Source: Dactylonectria macrodidyma
Taxonomy: Eukaryota; Ascomycota; Sordariomycetes; Hypocreales; Nectriaceae
Direction of reading: 5' to 3'
Length of the DNA: 64,000 nucleotides
NCBI GenBank assembly: GCA_020744425.1
Contig: JAGMUV010000033.1
Span: 248,001-312,000, forward strand
Positions 42,889-53,341 of this stretch are shown here, one piece after another. The notes beneath the pieces are model-generated. The model saw nothing but the letters and a program-made list of their open reading frames with translations. It did not search any database and had not been told where the DNA came from. Each line of letters starts with the position of its first letter. Within the stretch, counting starts at the first letter, position 1. Position numbers and translations under genes: made by a program.

Positions 42889-44385
42889 TCACATGATCGT
42901 TCCCTCACAATTGGTGCTTGAAATGTCGCCAATTGAGGCTGGGTCCACCCAGAGCTCCGAACCAAGACTGGGTCGCTTGGGTCGGCGCTTCTGCGTAGAT
43001 CGGCCGCGGGCGAGTCGGACCGGAGACATCAAGGTACGGCGCGGGCCGCCGGTGTGGGTTCGCCTCTGCAGCTTCACATCCACAATGAAACTTGAGGGCA
43101 ATGAGGTTGATGAGCTTGGGCCGTAGCTTCGTGCAGCAAAAGGAGATGCAAGCTGTGTCCGCTCCGATTCCAGAGGCTCAATGCCCGCGACAGGCGCTGA
43201 GGTCTCGACGTTTGGTGGAGGAGGCCGGAGCTCTTTAGGCTGAGGATCAGGGTGGGAGCTGGTGAGCTGGGCCAGGGGGGCTTGCAACTGCTTGGAATCC
43301 GACGTGCTGGCCGCCAATGACATGGCCATGTCTTGGCCTGAGAATACTGAAGGAGAGCGGGCTGATGCAGAACGGCGGGTCCAAAAACGAGCGGCAGATT
43401 TCCCATGAGTAGTACTAGGAGCTAGATACTGGTTGCTGCGCGCATTTGTCCTGGCATCCATCTTGCAAAGCTCTCCAAGCTGAGCCCGAGTCGCCGCGCA
43501 AGTATGAGGCCATTGAACATATGGGCCACTAGGTCCCTGGGCGGTAGGAATGATGCTGCCGCTGGTTTGATCGGCGTTGGCCTGAGCCTTGGATCGTTTC
43601 CAGCTCCTCTTTGCCTCCCAAGCAACTCGCAAGCAGACTCCATGAGGCGGGACGCCACTCTTGCTGATGAGGAAAGGCGTAACTTTGGGGTCCTGCAGAT
43701 ACATCATGTAGGTGGACCACAGGTGCTGAATCATCGGCTTCGTCCACGGCGCCCGTCGAAGTCTCTCCCTGGAAACCTCCCTCGTGGCCGCCTTGGTCGT
43801 CTTGTCGTTATCCTCGGCGGAGGATAGCTCACTGAAGTGGTCGGCGTGCTGGGTTTCCGGGCTCACACATTGACTCAGCTCCTCCGAGCTGATGGAGAAA
43901 TAGCTGAACAAAGACGTGCCGGTGTGGGTCGAGTGAGCAGTAGAAGGCTGGCTCGATTCGTAATCGGGACTGGACTCGAGACTGCCGAGGGTCGAGTCGA
44001 TGGACAATGAAGGCAAGACGCCAAGCGCGGGAGCCTTGGGAGGTGAAAACATGCGGTCCGAGCCGCCGTGGGCGTGGGGTGTTAAGGGCATATCCTCCAT
44101 CACGCTCAGCCGCGAAATAGGGTACATGGTATCCGCCATTTCCTCGTCAAGAACGCGAGGCTCCTTAATGCTGGGAATAGGAAGATCCGCCGCAGCAACC
44201 CATGCAAGGAATTGTTGAGTGGGCGCATTGAGATTGGACACATTCCTCCTCTTGACTCGGAATCGAGGTCGCGGGGGGGGAGGGGGCTGGGCATCGCCGT
44301 CGAGGGCAGGTTCAGGTGTCCTGGGGAGGTCGTCGCGACGTTCGCTTCGCGACCAGGAGGCCGCGAAAGGTTGGAAGGGAGGCAT
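42889..44385 (-). CDS. Conserved fungal protein of unknown function, possibly 3'-truncated
   Basis: 498 residues from ATG 44385 (MPPFQPFAASWSRSERRDD). The protein is mostly disordered and rich in S, P and R. The one compact part is near residues 220-300: RRAPWTKPMIQHLWSTYMMYLQDPKVTPF, then GVPPHGVCLRVAWEAKRSWK and YVQWPHTCAATRAQLGELCK. Tryptophans and basic residues there suggest a helical DNA- or protein-binding module. I do not recognise a named family, though similar proteins occur in many filamentous ascomycetes. The stop (42889) lies 160 bp from the neighbouring hAT gene, and the last residues (ISSTNCEGTIM) break from the preceding basic, patterned sequence (RGRSTQKRRPKRPSLGSELW). Truncation by the hAT insertion is a reasonable guess. 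Confidence 0.65.
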   Translation of the reverse strand: MPPFQPFAASWSRSERRDDLPRTPEPALDGDAQPPPPPRPRFRVKRRNVSNLNAPTQQFLAWVAAADLPIPSIKEPRVLDEEMADTMYPISRLSVMEDMPLTPHAHGGSDRMFSPPKAPALGVLPSLSIDSTLGSLESSPDYESSQPSTAHSTHTGTSLFSYFSISSEELSQCVSPETQHADHFSELSSAEDNDKTTKAATREVSRERLRRAPWTKPMIQHLWSTYMMYLQDPKVTPFLISKSGVPPHGVCLRVAWEAKRSWKRSKAQANADQTSGSIIPTAQGPSGPYVQWPHTCAATRAQLGELCKMDARTNARSNQYLAPSTTHGKSAARFWTRRSASARSPSVFSGQDMAMSLAASTSDSKQLQAPLAQLTSSHPDPQPKELRPPPPNVETSAPVAGIEPLESERTQLASPFAARSYGPSSSTSLPSSFIVDVKLQRRTHTGGPRRTLMSPVRLARGRSTQKRRPKRPSLGSELWVDPASIGDISSTNCEGTIM

Positions 44386-46444
44386 GGTGGAGTAGAAGGA
44401 ACGCGATTACGCTATGGTGTCGCGCAAACCTAGGAGCGCTGGATTATAAGTAGCCAAGGGAGGTAGCGACAGGCGGGGCTATTCGAGTGCAAAGCGAGAC
44501 ATGAATGTTTCGGGATACGACAGCGGTATCTTGGATTCAGTCGAGGAGTCACGCGGTGGGCTGAAGGGAGGCTGGTGGTTCTCGATTAGAGTTTGTCGGC
44601 AATGTCGGTCGAGGGCCGTGACGGAAAGCCGAAGCACTCGCGACGTTTGCCAAACATGAAAGTGCGAGGGCCTTTGATTCTGTCGTCTGGGTGACTATGA
44701 AATGATTCTATTCCCAAGCAACACTGCAGTCGAAGTACCTGGCCACCATGTGAGTTCTCAACATCCCTAGAGCTAGAAAATAGCAGCATAGATGACGATC
44801 CAACGAGGGAGCGTCTCGTCTTGCTTGCTTCGGTCGGCACGTTTCGTTCCCTGCCGAAGCCCTAGGTGCGTAAACAAAAGCTAATGCACGTTGGCGGTAA
44901 GAAAGAAAGCATGTGAGGGGGTTTCTAGCACTACCGACGCAACAAAACGCGTCAAGATGACAACATGGAAATAAGGTTTAGCCTACGGATCCCTCATGAT
45001 AGCTTTGCACTGTGCCTTCTAATTCATGTGATTCTGACTTTCGTCACATGCACTAACCTTGATGACGGCCATGTAGCCTAAGGTTTCCAAATGGAAACGC
45101 TTCGTCAGCCACGCGAAAACAACACCCGTGTACTCGGCGCTCGCAGCAACTTGAATTGGGCGGGTGCTCGTCACACGAACCCAAGCAACCCAAACTCCAT
45201 CCAAATTAACTAATGAGCCGCTCTTTTTGGCCCTGGACGCCCCATGTCAATATCTCCTCGTCCTTGGTTGAATCTGCAGTACCCCGTTCTGCCGCTGTAC
45301 TGGGTACACTAATCTCTGATACGTGCTATTGCAAAGGTTTCACCCAGAATGATGGTTGTGATGAAAAGAGGCTGGCTGGCCGTGTGACACCGACGAGCTC
45401 GAAGCTCGGGCCTTGGTTAAGGGCAAAGACGGGCAACTGTAGCTTTCACACAGCCCAACGAGCAAGGAGCAAATCAGAGGCCGAGAAGCTGCAGAGAAGC
45501 AGCAGAGAAGGGAAGCATACGGAACAGGCTTTCTTACTGAGTGCCTTCCTGCAGACGGACATCCTTCTTGGGCGCCAGATTTGGGGGTGCAATCGCGGCC
45601 GTTGGCACTTTTTACTTAACCCGAAAACAAACTTATCAAAATTCTCAGCGACATTGTCGGATCGGAATGGAAAGGTAAAACACGCTACGCACCATAATCA
45701 CCGGAATAAGAGCTTCGGGTGTGGCAATCGCCCCAGTCGTAGTCCCCGCAATACTGGATGTTACCTGTCGAAGCGCTGCTCTGCTGCACAATGTCGGGCT
45801 CATCAGGCTCACGCGTGGGGATGTCACCAGCGGGAAACGCCGAGGTCGAGGTGACCGTAGAGGAGTGCGTTATGGGGAGTCCCGCACCGAGATCAAATGG
45901 CTGAAGGAAATTCCCATGGAACAGAACAAAGAATATGATCCAAGAAGCTTGCCCCAAACCTTCGCCATGGCCTAGATCGCTTTGGCTGTAACCTTGTTAG
46001 TTTTGCCAGTGAGATACCAGCAAATCATGGCAATGCAAGCTACCTGGATGTTCTGATCGGAGGACGTTGCAAACCCCTCTTGGGGTTGCGTCATGTTGGG
46101 ATCACTCGATGTTGATTCTGTACGCTCGGATCACAGGCTATATCACCCTAACGTTCATCGCAGGGTTGATGTCCCTTGGTTTCAAATGCTATACTCGGCT
46201 TCAGTACAAAGTTCAAAAGGTCGCGTTTTCTCGAGCAATGTCTTTCCGGTAAGATCACTTCGATAATGAGCCTTGTTTGATGCCAAGGTCAATTCATCCA
46301 AACCAATCCGCGACTGAGAGTCTGAGACTGCCGATATGGAATATAGTTTGCTCTCTACGCCGCCATCGTGCTGCGCCGATTTTGCTCTTGTTCCTGTACG
46401 GGTCCCTCTAATGCTTGGGCGGTCAGCTCCTGTTATGCCTTACC
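44386..46444. other. Intergenic, no gene firmly supported
   Basis: Two kilobases without a recognisable gene. A weak candidate on the minus strand at 45957-45685 is discussed among the rejected items. Confidence 0.35.
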
Positions 46445-46904
46445 ATGGTAAATGAAAACGGTGCTGATGCCAGAATACAGATTGGTACAGGCAGCCCGTC
46501 GATCGCCGATGAGCTCGCAGAGGTGCAGCGGTATCTCAAGTCCAGTGGACTGAAACACACAATGCACTCCACTGGCACCACGCTCGGTGAGTCTTGCTGA
46601 TTGCGTGCCCAGGAGATGGAAACCAAACTTTGCGAGGCTGACGAAAGGGCGTACTGTCCACCTGCATGTCTAGAAGGCAGCTGGGACGAAGTCATGACAG
46701 CGATCGGTAAGGCACATGCCGTGGTTCATCAGCGTAACGTGGCGAGGGTTCAGTCGACGGTGACTGTCAGCACTAGGTGAGCTCGCCCGTCCGCTATCTG
46801 GAGACTATTCCTTTGAAATGGCAAGAGGCTCATGAGACATGGACAGGACCGACAAGCGGGAGACAGCCGAGGGCAAGGCGGATCCGGTCGCAAGTACAGC
46901 CTGA
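46445..46904 (+). CDS. UPF0045/thiamine-binding-like protein (Ecm15 family)
   Basis: Predicted join 46445-46586, 46674-46776, 46847-46904 (100 residues). Introns are 46587-46673 (GTGAGT...CTAG) and 46777-46846 (GTGAGC...ACAG). The spliced protein reads RIQIGTGSPSIADELAEVQR, LKHTMHSTGTTLEGSWDEVM, AHAVVHQRNVARVQ and STRTDKRETAEGKA, matching block by block the small UPF0045/YkoF-like family, which includes yeast Ecm15. Bacterial members bind thiamine or hydroxymethylpyrimidine as homo-oligomers; the fungal role is unsettled. The N-terminus (MVNENGADA) is where the family's first strand should be, and the C-terminus is a few residues shorter than usual. The fit across both splice junctions is strong evidence for the gene model. 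Confidence 0.8.
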
Positions 46905-48084
46905 GAACGGACAGTTTGGAGCCTAGGAAGAAATCACAAGAAAGGATGGCGACCTCAAATTGGATCCTGGTGGTCAGCTTAACCATACGGTTGATTATGT
47001 GCCAATCCGTCTCCCTTTGAGGGCGAGAATGAAACTTGTGTGCCCTAATCGAGTGTATCACACAAGAGCCCCGTGCTTGTCAGTACGCGCTTATAGCGAC
47101 ACTTCGGCGTGCCTTTTAATATCAATCTCTGTCTCCATCATTAGCATGGTAAGATGGAGTGAAGCCTTGCCTCGACTGAGTCGGTCGTGCACGATCGATT
47201 CAGTCGAACAGAGCAACGCGATGTGCGGAGACGTGGCTAAGGGACCTCGACGCGACGAGCGCAATTCGTTGGTCGCCGTCTGCAGTCTAACTTTAAGTGC
47301 TAACCTTAAAGCCCAGCGTGAGGTCGTGAGCGAAGGATCTGATGGGCCCTCCGTTTTCTGTGTCGAATATTCGTGCTCCAAGCCCTCCAACGAAAACGGA
47401 ATTCCATTCGATGCCTCCCAGCCCGTCCAAGCCCATCACCTTCAGACCGACAACAATATGATGATGTTCCTAGCCATTACTGTATGTTAAGGTGGAAGCA
47501 GTCCGCGCGACCATACGATTTGCGATAGCCACAGGTCGACTCGACAACACGCAACGTTGAGGATAGAATGCAAAACTTCACCTGCTCCTTCTCACTAGCT
47601 CACCCCATATCAAACACCTCGTGCCACGGACAGCAGGCACCGCTTCAGCCGCCGTAGATAAGATTCTGAAAACTTGGAGAATAGCCTTCAATAATACAAA
47701 CCCCACGAGACCCTGCGGAGAGATGGAAAACGAAGAGATCAAAAGCAGAAAGTGGACGCTGTATGGGCTTTTACGAGATCATGACAAAGCTTGGGAAACG
47801 AATGTGTACAATAGCAACTAGTGCCCTATTGGTTGAAAGCCACCGGGCGAAATAAATTGTGTGTGTGTGTACTGCGTTGTATGTTCAAATGTCTTCGTGG
47901 AGAATCTGATGTCACATGTTCCGTTACTGTGCTTTTCCCCAAACTATGCTGGCGGACGTTTGCATTGCCACGACGGGGTGTTCTTCAAAACGAAGGACTG
48001 CGATCCCGCGATAGTCGTCGTCTCTCTGATCGCTATTCTTTCTGCACTGAATCGCTCTGATCTGACAAATACAGGCATCCGAAC
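46905..48084. other. Intergenic, no gene supported
   Basis: Only short frames without features. It likely contains the promoter of the DUF7703 gene. A TG-rich run (TGTGTGTGTGT) lies at 47860-47870. Confidence 0.4.
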
Positions 48085-48900
48085 ATGGCGCTTAACGATA
48101 CTGGCATCAACAGGGATGCGGCAGTTACCGGAGCTAGGGCCTTTATCATCACCAGTTTTCTGGTCGTCGCCATGTATAACTTCATCGAGCTCAACTTCAT
48201 CATTCTCACTACATTCAAGAGACGAGGTGGACTCTACTTCTGGAGCTTCATCGTCGCTACCTGGGGAATAGCACCATACACAATTGGCTTTCTGCTCAAA
48301 AACTTCCAGGCTACTAGGAATAGCTATGTCTATGTGACTCTGATCGTTGTTGGCTGGTGGCCGATGGTAACTGGGCAGTCCATGGTCCTCTATTCTCGAT
48401 TACATCTCATCCTGCGCCACCCGACTGGACTTCGAGCTGTTTTGTCCATGATTATTTTTAACGCAATTGTTTGTCATCTTCCAACGACCGTCTTGGTCTA
48501 CGGCTCCAACTCCGACAACCCAGACCCTTTCATCGGGCCATACAGCATCTATGAAAGGATTCAAGTCACTGTCTTCGTTATACAAGAAACGATAATTTCG
48601 GGAGTCTACATTCTTGAAACAACCAAGATGCTCCGTGTCACCTCCATCACTAGCCGTGGTATCTACCGGAATATGTTGAAGCATCTGCTCGCAGTCAGCA
48701 CCATTGTCGCTCTTCTCGACACAGCCATCTTGGCATTCGAATACGCAGGCCTCTACGACCTCCAGACGAGCTACAAGGTTATGGCTTATAGTCTGAAGCT
48801 CAAGATCGAATTTAGCATCCTCAACCGCCTGGTCAATGTCTTGCAGAGCCGGAAAGGTAGCTCCGGCCCCCGGACGACGAGCATTATACGGTCGAGCTAG
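48085..48900 (+). CDS. DUF7703-type integral membrane protein (seven helices)
   Basis: 271 residues from ATG 48085 to TAG 48898-48900, in a single exon. Hydrophobic helices appear in the expected order: AFIITSFLVVAMYNFIELNF, GLYFWSFIVATWGIAPYTIG, YVYVTLIVVGWWPMVTGQSM, VLSMIIFNAIVCHLPTTVLV, IQVTVFVIQETIISGVYILE, HLLAVSTIVALLDTAILAFE, and a final, less hydrophobic segment (YKVMAYSLKLKIEFSILNRL). The last motif and SRLHLI are typical of the fungal DUF7703 family, which looks like a rhodopsin- or receptor-related fold of unknown ligand. It should sit in the plasma or an internal membrane. The cytosolic tail after the last helix is short. The function is not known. Confidence 0.78.
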   Translation: MALNDTGINRDAAVTGARAFIITSFLVVAMYNFIELNFIILTTFKRRGGLYFWSFIVATWGIAPYTIGFLLKNFQATRNSYVYVTLIVVGWWPMVTGQSMVLYSRLHLILRHPTGLRAVLSMIIFNAIVCHLPTTVLVYGSNSDNPDPFIGPYSIYERIQVTVFVIQETIISGVYILETTKMLRVTSITSRGIYRNMLKHLLAVSTIVALLDTAILAFEYAGLYDLQTSYKVMAYSLKLKIEFSILNRLVNVLQSRKGSSGPRTTSIIRSS

Positions 48901-49407
48901 AGAACCAGGATGGGAGCGGCATTGGGTCAGAAATAAGGCCAGTGACCAGAGGACATACACAGCGCTACTCCGTGTAGAAATTTTCGGGGGCGGAAATACT
49001 TGGACCAGGCAAAGCCATGGGACGCATGAGGTTGTGCACATCCGGGGGTTGGGAGGTGGGGATTTAAACAAGACACATTAACATCAAACTTTCATAGGGG
49101 CTCTTATTGATGCGTGTTGGATCCCGAACACAGAGTCCGAGTTTCATCCACTGACTCCGAGCAAAGAACCCTGCTCATCGATCGCGGGCACACGGCCTTC
49201 GATTCCGCATCCTGATGAGCACCGTTCCGCTGGAGCATCTTAGTGACGAGGGGAAGAGGCGATTGATGCACATTGCCTCTTGCGTCAGTGGCTGGAGAGA
49301 GCAAATTCTGTTCCTCAACAGCCTAGAGCTCTGTAATACAAGAATGCGCCAGCCCTGCCGTCGCTATGTTACTCCCAACATCGGCAGGCTTTCTAGCACT
49401 TTCCAAT

Positions 49408-49683
49408 ATGTCGTCAGGTCTGGAGTGGACGTCTAATCCATGCCTCGGTTGTGGCACCCAGACAGAGGGAGCAGCTTACTGCTCTGATTCATGTCGGCTG
49501 TCAGAATACGAGAAGATTCCAGCGTCGATTCACAGTTCGAGCTCGCCTTCTACGCCTATCACACAGTCTGCCTCGACATCGCCAGCCCAAGACACCGGGG
49601 CCTCGGCCAAGGCAGAGAAGGAATTGAGAGCGTACAATATGTCATTGGACCAGTCGAAGATGAAGAGGAGAGCATCGCGTTGA
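49408..49683 (+). CDS. Ecl1-like small zinc-binding protein
   Basis: 91 residues from ATG 49408. It begins MSSGLEWTSNPCLGCGTQTE and continues GAAYCSDSCRLSEYEK, the C-x2-C ... C-x3-C pattern of the Ecl1 (extender of chronological lifespan) type proteins of filamentous fungi. A Ser/Thr/Pro-rich middle and the C-terminal block ELRAYNMSLDQSKMKRRASR, also typical, complete it. In yeasts Ecl1 proteins extend stationary-phase survival and respond to zinc and sulfur limitation; whether this holds here is unknown. It is shorter than usual because the middle is compact. No intron is needed. Confidence 0.7.
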   Translation: MSSGLEWTSNPCLGCGTQTEGAAYCSDSCRLSEYEKIPASIHSSSSPSTPITQSASTSPAQDTGASAKAEKELRAYNMSLDQSKMKRRASR

Positions 49684-50837
49684 AGCCGAAATACCTCCAC
49701 TCCATTCGCGGGGCGGGAAGAGGTGGCCACAATATCATCGACACTCACACCACCAGATGTCAACGTATCTCCAGCGATGTCCAAGTATTAATAGCCCGCG
49801 GGCGTTGAAGCATTCCTGTTTAAAAGAGACGCAGGGAGTAAGCGAGAATATTAGATAAGAGAAATAGCGTTCGAACGGCACGGCCTGGGTGGCCGGGGAT
49901 GAGGATGGTGAGACGAGACTGGCAAGCACTCTGTACCGCTCCCTTTACGGATCGAGCGGGTTGTTTGTTGTCTTTTGTCTGCCAGGCGGCGATGGGAGTC
50001 CTGGCACAATGCCACCTGCAACTTTAGCTGGAGTCAGCAGAATGAACCACAAGCTATTCACTAGACTTCGTCATGTAACATTCATTCCGCTGAGAATGAA
50101 TTGAAGTTTTGTGTCATCTAATTATCTGACTGGTTTCTTTCCTGGGATAGCATGCACCCTTATGTCATGGGCATATAGATGCATCTTATAATGCAGATTC
50201 ATTAGCCACGGACGGGGGTAGCATGACTCAACCTTGAGCAGCAGGAGGGCGGAGCTTGCCGGCATCGCGAACTCTGGGCCAGGGCTTGGGAGAGTGCAAA
50301 CGCGTCGCGTGACTTATGGTATGATGTATACCTGGGAAGTTCCTCAGTATACCTGTTCGAACCCATGGCCTAGTGGATCAGCAGTACCGAATTTTTAGAC
50401 GCCACACATGGCATCTCGGTCATTGAGTTCTTGCGCCAACACCAATGCCACAGTATCTCAGGCGACTCTCAAAAATGAAGTTTGGCTAACCCCAAGTTAA
50501 GACAAGAGGCATGATGCAATTGACAGAAAAGTTAGAAAGAAAGGACCGGGGGATCTTACAATTCCAATTTCAAATCTCTTATAGATCTTATCTTTCCGCT
50601 CAACCTCTACATCGAGATCGAGATCGAGTCTGAGTTTCAACGGAAGAAACTGAGTCGTACGTCAAAGATCTACTCTGTCGTCTTCCCCCGAATAGGATTG
50701 AAGCTGGGAAGAAGATCAGCGAAGTTACCTCTGGTCAGTCAAACCCATCAGAATGATGAAGTCAAGTGAGATTCTCGACGTATGTGGCTCCCTGCTTACT
50801 TATATTGTGCCTCGACGGCTAACATGTTATCGGCCTA
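49684..50837. other. Intergenic, no gene seen
   Basis: No coding features. A GAGATC-type run (ATCGAGATCGAGATCGAG) lies near 50612-50630. The 3' part may be the former promoter and first exon of the NACHT pseudogene. Confidence 0.4.
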
Positions 50838-51838
50838 GCAAGTTTGCACGATGAAGTCTCGGCTACATTTAGGAAAGCTGACACAATCATCCATCGTCAG
50901 GGGACTCAGGAACACGAAGATATCTTGGATTAGCTCACTCCGGTCAACTACGGTCCTCAGCAAAGTGACTATTTTGGAAGACGACAACCCGGAACTGGTC
51001 AATGGCTTCTCGATACAGTAGAGTTTCGCACCTGGCGTGACACCTGCGGTCAAACTTTGTTCTGTCCAGGTATTCCAGGCGCCGGCAAGATGATTCTTAC
51101 CTCGGTCGTGGTCGACAATTTGGAAACACCATTCAGGAAATGATAAAGAGTGTCGGTATCGCATACGGTACGTTTATGGCAACTTCCGGCGCCAAGACGA
51201 GCAAACGGCTAAGGAACTTCTTGCCAGCCTTCTGAAGTAGCTGACTCAAAGCCTACCGAATTTCCCAGCGAGCGTGAAATCGCTCTACGACAAGCACAAA
51301 TCCAAGCAGTCGCAACCAGCCTTGGAGGAAATCTCAAGTGCGCTCCAATCTGTAGCCGAACTCTATTCAAGAGTCTTTATCGTCATTGACGTGCTTGATG
51401 AATTTCGAGCATCCGACAGCAGTCGGGTGAGGTTCCTAGCGGAGGTCTTTGAGCTTCAAGCCAAGTCCGCAATCAACATCTTTGCAACTTCGAGATTTAT
51501 ACCCAATATCACGGGGCTATTCGAAGACAGCGCTTCACTGGAAATCCGTGCTAGAGATGAGGATGTGCGGAGATACCTCCACAACCACATGTCACGATTG
51601 CCAGGTTTCGTCCGTCGTAGTTCAGAACTCCAAGAGGAGGTTACAAGCGGGATAGTTCACTCGGTCGGGGAGATGTGAGTAGCCTCGTTCAGGAGATAAG
51701 AATAAGACGCTACCTAATGTGTTCAGGTACCTCCTTGCGAAGCTTCATCTTGAATCTCTAATCGACAAGACGTCGGCCAAAGCGGTTCGTAGCGCTCTTG
51801 CTAAGCTACCAAGCGGCTCGGAAGCATCAAGATACTGA
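50838..51838 (+). pseudogene. NACHT/NLR-type protein, N-terminal half, with nonsense changes
   Basis: Reading through the breaks gives the fungal NLR signature: [33 protein letters not shown], a Walker A (GIPGAGKM, where the family has GKT), NFRRQDEQTAKELLASLLK, RVFIVIDVLDEF (Walker B), INIFATSRFIPNI, and EDVRRYLHNHMSRLPGFV. An intron-like stretch after 51675 leads to YLLAKLHLESL, and the frame ends at SEASRY. Breaks: TAG at 50931-50933 (where W is expected), a frame change near 51165, and TAG at 51238-51240 (where Q is expected). NLRs sense non-self in heterokaryon incompatibility or defence. The sensor repeats are absent and the Walker A Thr is lost, so this copy is dead. Confidence 0.75.
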
Positions 51839-51915
51839 TGAATGACGCACAAGCGAACTTGGCTTGAGATTGGAAAGCCCAAACGCCTAGACCCCCCGAG
51901 GCATCGACCTCGGAT

Positions 51916-52600
51916 CTAAAATCCCGCAAAGGCAGCAGCCTGAAATGCTGCCACCACCAGCCCGTATCGCAACGTCCTAAAATCAAGCAATGATACAGCC
52001 GCCGACGTTCCAGTGACGCTCGTCTTTGCAGCGCTTCCTGTCTCAGTCCTAGATCCCGTGGTCACGACCGGCTTTGTCGCTAGGACAGTGATGCCCGCCA
52101 CAGCAGTCGTGGTTACGCTCGTCGAACGGCGACATCCAACCAGCAGGAGTCATGGCTTGGAATGCGCAGGCTCACCGTCCAAGGTGGCAGGAGTAGAACG
52201 AGGATGGTCCTGGAAGGGTATAAATCGGGGCTACCTGTTTCCTGCGAGACTCCTTTGGCGGCTTTAACCAACAAGAGTGCCACCGTAAGTCGGAAAGCAT
52301 CGTTCACGGCAGTTCCTGACCTCCAGTGGGTTTTCCTGAACCTCCCTCGTTCGGACTCGAAGTGCTGTTTTGCATCGGCGCCGGAGTGTGGTTTGGATGT
52401 TGCGAGCGCAGATGCGAGGAACGGGACACGGCCTCCATTTGTCTCTTGATGTGTTGATACATGCAGCGGGAGTAGGTTGGCAGGTCGATTGGAGTGGACT
52501 TGGAATTGGGGTTGGATACGGAGTAGGTGCCTTCTTGTCTGGAAGACATGGTCGCAGAAAAGGACAGTGTTGTTCACAAGAAAGACAGCTCTGCTGCAAA
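51916..52600 (-). pseudogene. Possible remains of a GPI-anchored, Ser/Thr-rich protein
   Basis: The frame ending at 51916 reads TSVTTTAVAGITVL, then VVTTGSRTETGSAAKTSVTG, and finishes with SLLDFRTLRYGLVVAAFQAA, a tail that looks like a GPI-attachment signal: small residues, a spacer, then a hydrophobic end. Upstream frames on the same strand (52599-52264) are Pro- and Cys-rich but do not join cleanly. A spliced gene or a remnant are both possible. No family is recognised. Confidence 0.3.
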
Positions 52601-53341
52601 TTTTAAATTTTAGTGGTGAATGGCTGGCTATTGGTCTTCATGAACGTGGCAGCTTGATCCGGGGTGATGTTCAGCAAACGACTTGGCCTCCTCATTGTTT
52701 GGCCGCTGATTGTCTCCATTCTTCCCTCCCCTCCCCTTTCTGTTAGGTGGTTGGCGTTATTGCATGCTTCCCATGACCAATGGCTGATGATCGGCACTGA
52801 TATTTGTCGTTTCAGTGCTTCTGTGACCAATAGGTGTGACTTATTGGATGACCTCAGTCTTGCCACGATCAGGGAATTTCCTACTGGAAACGCAGTTCCG
52901 ACCCCACTAACTTTGACATAAACAGGTTTCCATGCCATGGACCGCACGCTCGGTGGCATCCAGAGTGGTTGGATGGGGCTGAGGCCCACTGCTGACGCAA
53001 AGCCCGGTCAGCGATCAGCACTGAGATTGTGGTGTGAGGCATCCAGCAGCTGGCGGCTCTGTACCGATACTTCGGGGGCCTCATCCCGGCGACCCTCCCC
53101 AATCGCACCATCCACCAAGTTAACATGTAGCCCCTCTCCCTGCTCTGCACCGAACCGCTTTCAATCTAGCGCTAAATCTGCACCCAGCACCTTTTTGCGT
53201 CTAATAAAGTTATCCTGTTTCATGCTGACAATTTTATCTGCGCTCCCGACTGCAGTTGAAGCTGACCTGCATTAACATCGTCTCACACACGCCCGCACCT
53301 GCTCCGACTCAGCAGACTTCGTCTGCAACGTCCTGTGAACA
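52601..53341. other. Upstream region of the Som1/Flo8 gene
   Basis: No gene seen. The last part is probably promoter and 5' leader, with pyrimidine-rich stretches (CTCCCCTCCCC near 52727-52738; CACACACGCCCGCACC near 53283). Confidence 0.4.

Noticed and set aside
45685..45957. Minus-strand 90-codon frame resembling a small secreted protein (hydrophobic start, CGDYDWGDC near the end)
   Set aside because: There is no ATG in this frame at the hydrophobic start, and the ATG nearby is in another frame; no splice model I tried joined them.
50345..50420. tRNA-like pieces (TTCGAACCC and GGCCTAGTGGATCAG)
   Set aside because: The A-box- and B-box-like pieces are in the wrong order and distance, and no cloverleaf can be drawn.
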